From assembly GCA_008360955.1 (NCBI GenBank), contig LUCM01002898.1, forward strand, positions 288,913 through 352,912: a stretch of 64,000 nt of DNA, in the 5' to 3' direction. Under the pieces are notes generated by a model. That model ran no database searches. It saw only the letters and a list, made by a program, of their open reading frames with translations, and was not told where the DNA came from. The DNA is from Fasciolopsis buskii (lineage: Eukaryota > Platyhelminthes > Trematoda > Plagiorchiida > Fasciolidae). Shown here piece by piece: positions 61,548-64,000 of this stretch (positions are counted from its first letter, which is position 1; each line of letters opens with the position of its first letter). A program made the translations under genes and the position numbers.

Positions 61548-62216
61548 TTACGTTCCTCTGGAGAGGACTTTTAACCCACCATCTATCCGGGGCACCCACT
61601 TCAGAGAAAAACCACCAGTATTACTAACAAGAACCCAGGAGTGGACTATTTTTATACCACCAGGAAGGAGGACCGAAGAGCCGTAGGCGATACATTGTAA
61701 CGCATCATTAACATATACGAGGGGCAGCAAGAGTCCAGACACGCTACCCTGTAATACTGCGCCGGTCACAAACCCTTGGTTGGACATGTGTCCATCGACT
61801 AAAATGGATTGCGTCAGCTGGGATAGATATGAATGCAGCCCGAACAAAAGTGGGCCAAGTATGCCGAAGCGGTGCAATCTGACGACGAAATGTGGACGTG
61901 AGACGCAGTCAAAAGCTCCAGTCATAAACGCCTCTCCCCGCCTAGACTGGCGGGGAGATTTGAAGAAATCGTACTGGTATGTGAAACGACAATGGGGTCT
62001 AAGAAACTCATGTGTTCTGGTAATCAGAAGATCCTTCATAAAAAGACAGGTAGAATCATTAGGAATCATTTCAGTTGTTCTGGATACAATGGGAGTACAG
62101 CTGATTGATCGAAAATTGGATACTTCATATGAAAAACCTAGTTCTGAAGTGGAAACATGGATTAGCATTTCTAGTTGCATGGCACTGAAACAGAATTCAC
62201 GGAGAAAGCAAAACAT
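61548..62216 (-). pseudogene. CR1-like reverse transcriptase with destroyed active site
   Basis: A 222-codon open frame, the longest in the window. In order: VSNFRSISCTPIVSRTTEM (fingers), a shortened middle, GAFDCVS (first catalytic aspartate present), HRFGILGPLLFGLHSYLSQ, QSILVDGHMSNQGFVTGAVL, QGSVSGLLLPLVYVNDALQ, and SSVLLPGGIKI where CR1 elements have FADDIKI. Both palm aspartates are therefore glycines (61656-61661), and the protein could not polymerise. The open frame survived although the enzyme did not. It ends at a stop just after this block with no C-terminal domain. Confidence 0.8.
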
Positions 62217-62219
62217 TCG

Positions 62220-62406
62220 AAAATTGCCGGTGGCAGGTCCTTGCTTCCACAGAGGATACTGTGCGGATGATGGCCATCTGGCCCTGGATGTTTAGATGGT
62301 TTATAGTAGGACAAAACTTTGGAGGTAGCAGAAGCATCAAAGGGTGCTGTGTCTACAGAAACTTTAGCGATCAGTGGAAGTTGTACGAGTTACCTGGATG
62401 CGTGTT
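62220..62406 (+). mobile_element. possible end of the 5' LTR of the BEL/Pao element
   Basis: Inferred only from position, next to the primer-binding site. The adjoining CR1 fragment ends at 62216, so the LTR is either short or truncated. No second LTR is in the window to confirm it. Confidence 0.25.
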
Positions 62407-62418
62407 TGGTGACCCCGA
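62407..62418 (+). promoter_or_regulatory. primer-binding site matching tRNA-Trp, BEL/Pao element
   Basis: TGGTGACCCCGA is the complement of the 3' end of eukaryotic tRNA-Trp (with CCA). BEL/Pao elements such as schistosome Sinbad are, to my knowledge, primed by tRNA-Trp. It lies about 1 kb upstream of a BEL/Pao-type gag on the same strand, so the 5' LTR should end just before 62407. Confidence 0.6.
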
Positions 62419-62769
62419 AGCCCGGATTGGGATATCTGAGGGCAGAAACGCCAGGGGTATGCTCAGACATCTGCAGACACGCCCACAGGTTCCAACTATC
62501 GGAAGAACTTTGTACCCAGCTAAGAAAACATACATGCACATTTACATTTAGTGAACTACGAATAAGCGATCACGAGAATGTCCAGGTAGAAACGGGAACA
62601 AAGCGCCTCAAGTGAGAGAGAGCTTGCGCAACACGGAAAAGAGTTAACTTGGGCAAAATACAAGTTCTCTCTATCGGTTAGAGTGCCAGACATACAACAG
62701 TCTGAGAGGCTAGACGAAATTCGATTAAAAACGGGTGTTTGAGTCACGTGTCGCTAAACGATTTGACGG

Positions 62770-62935
62770 TTGGGGGACCGACAATTCTGAGGGCACTTGC
62801 AACTCTTGCACTGATGTTGAAGCTTGGGCTGAGGTGCACGGAAAGTTTTGCGGTTGTGTGAGATGGATTTGTCGGGGATGATTATCAACTCCAATGCACT
62901 GATCAAGTGGGAAAGGGAATTTGAACTGAAATGCA
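62770..62935 (+). pseudogene. possible N-terminal gag segment with cysteines
   Basis: A plus frame reads GTCNSCTDVEAWAEVHGKFC and GCVRWICRG, then LSTPMH after a stop. Regular cysteines suggest a small zinc-binding segment at the start of a BEL/Pao gag. The 221-codon minus-strand frame over 62725-63390 is treated as a shadow. Confidence 0.25.
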
Positions 62936-63405
62936 ATTTTTTTTAAAATATGATCCGCCGTGCGTGTGGCAAAGGGGGTAAGCCTGGGAAAGGCATGGTT
63001 GAACTTCTGAAAATGGCAAATTTGTAACGAGTAAAAATGCGAAATGCCCAAAAAATGATCACGCCAATTGCGAAATCGATAGGAATCAGCCAAACGAGCA
63101 TTTAGCAAAACTTTCGAGCGCTTCGTTTTGTCAGAAACCCTAGGTTTCCTGATACTGGCAGTGCCAGTTCTTGCTTTATTGATACTTGCTGTAAGAAAAC
63201 GGAAGATTATAAGAGTAAGACCGTGTAACTGGAGCCGCGGGTAGGGCTTGCTAAAGGGCAGGCCAAGAAGGCACAGAAAGTCAAGTCGAGGAAAGTAGGG
63301 CAATTTCACATTGAATATCAGCGCCAAAAGAAAAGTCAAAGAAATAAAAACTGCAACGCACCGCACGATCACCTTGCTTCCCCGCACCAACCACCCTCAG
63401 TTTTT

Positions 63406-63960
63406 CCAAGAATTGAAACGCCGACATTTAACGGGCGCCCCAAACAGTGCAGTGGTTTAATGGGGAAGTTCGAAGATTTAATGGAAACCAACAATTTGAA
63501 ACTTTCGCAGAAAACGCCGTGCTTTACACATCGGGCTTGGCGTCTAGACAGGGGCTGTCGATAGACGTTCCACAGGGGAACCCGAAATGAGATACGCTGA
63601 AGCGAAGAAAATTGCGTAAAACTTGCTAGGACTCCCTTTTAAAGTTGGTCGGAAGCTGATTTCCGAATGGATATCGGGGGCAAGAAATACCGTAGGAGCA
63701 GCTTAGGCCATGTTCCATTTGGTGATAAAGATTCAGAACCGCGCTGTGACTTTAGATCATCACGGTTATTGGTCCGATCTAAATACAGTGCATAAGCTGG
63801 AAGACATTGTCTTTTGTCGACCGGATAGAAGAAGCAGAAGCCATGAATTGGGAGAACACGAAGCCACTTCTGAGGATCTGAAGGATTATTAGGACGGGTG
63901 AGTTTAAATGTTTCTGACTCTCGCTGCTGTCGTTGTCATTAAGCCAGCAGGCTTTATCGA
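63406..63960 (+). pseudogene. BEL/Pao retrotransposon gag (DUF1759-type), frameshifted, cut by window edge
   Basis: The plus strand reads PRIETPTFNGRPKQCSG and GKFEDLMETNNLKLSQK (63406-63510), then in other frames LISEWISGARNTVGAA followed by an in-frame TAG at 63704-63706 and AMFHLVIKIQNRAVTLDHHG, GYWSDLNTVHKLEDIV, and LGEHEATSEDLKDY. In BEL/Pao elements the same order occurs: P-IE-P-F-G, F--LIE, W-SG, and an LHH-GYWSDL block. At least two frame changes and one stop break it. Protease and polymerase would lie right of the window. Confidence 0.7.
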
Positions 63961-64000
63961 CATGCCATCTTTCGCGGATGTGTCTCTGAAATGTTCCAAA

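Noticed and set aside
62725..63390. 221-codon open frame on the minus strand
   Set aside because: It lies antisense to the leader and gag region of the BEL/Pao element, has no recognised motif, and is best explained as a shadow frame.
1..64000. CRISPR arrays, operons, riboswitches, phage or bacterial defence systems
   Set aside because: No direct repeats with spacers, no ribosome-binding sites or tightly packed genes; the window is eukaryotic in character.

Overview
The window looks like AT-rich, intron-rich animal DNA, most plausibly from a flatworm and probably a digenean trematode. The basis is the repeats I recognise: an RTE-clade non-LTR retrotransposon of the type I associate with schistosome SR2, CR1-like non-LTR pieces, a BEL/Pao element whose primer-binding site matches tRNA-Trp (as I recall for schistosome Sinbad), a small tRNA-headed SINE family, and two relics of a piggyBac-like transposase. 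There are no bacterial operons, ribosome-binding sites, CRISPR arrays or rRNA genes. Open frames of 60-130 codons occur about as often as expected by chance in AT-rich DNA, so length alone supports no gene.

Layout. 0-9 kb is low-copy DNA with scattered candidate exons on both strands. 14.4-15.0 kb (+) and 31.6-32.1 kb (-) hold two piggyBac-like relics that resemble each other along their length. 16.1-18.0 kb is an imperfect inverted repeat of a scrambled CR1 element with a SINE in its loop. 22.9-25.1 kb is a 5'-truncated RTE element on the minus strand, followed at 25.4-27.9 kb by the best host-gene candidate, a plus-strand series of exon-like frames with usable splice sites. Further candidate exons lie at 39.2-40.0 and 54.4 kb. 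More SINE copies are at 42.3 and 53.2 kb, and tRNA-like fragments at 33.6 and 51.4 kb. 59.2-64.0 kb is dense in retroelements: a second RTE piece (-), a CR1 reverse transcriptase with a ruined active site (-), and at the right edge the start of a BEL/Pao element (+) that continues beyond the window.

The repeats are not part of a pathway; they are old insertions, all with frameshifts or stops. Apart from the retroelements nothing is identified with confidence. Host-gene calls are exon hypotheses that rest on splice-site consensus, open frame and sometimes phase agreement, so their confidence is low. I found no convincing new biological system. The points most worth checking are the piggyBac-like pair, the CR1 foldback, the SINE family with a shared leader upstream of its tRNA-like head, and the many one-base indels in both repeats and candidate exons, which may reflect sequence quality.
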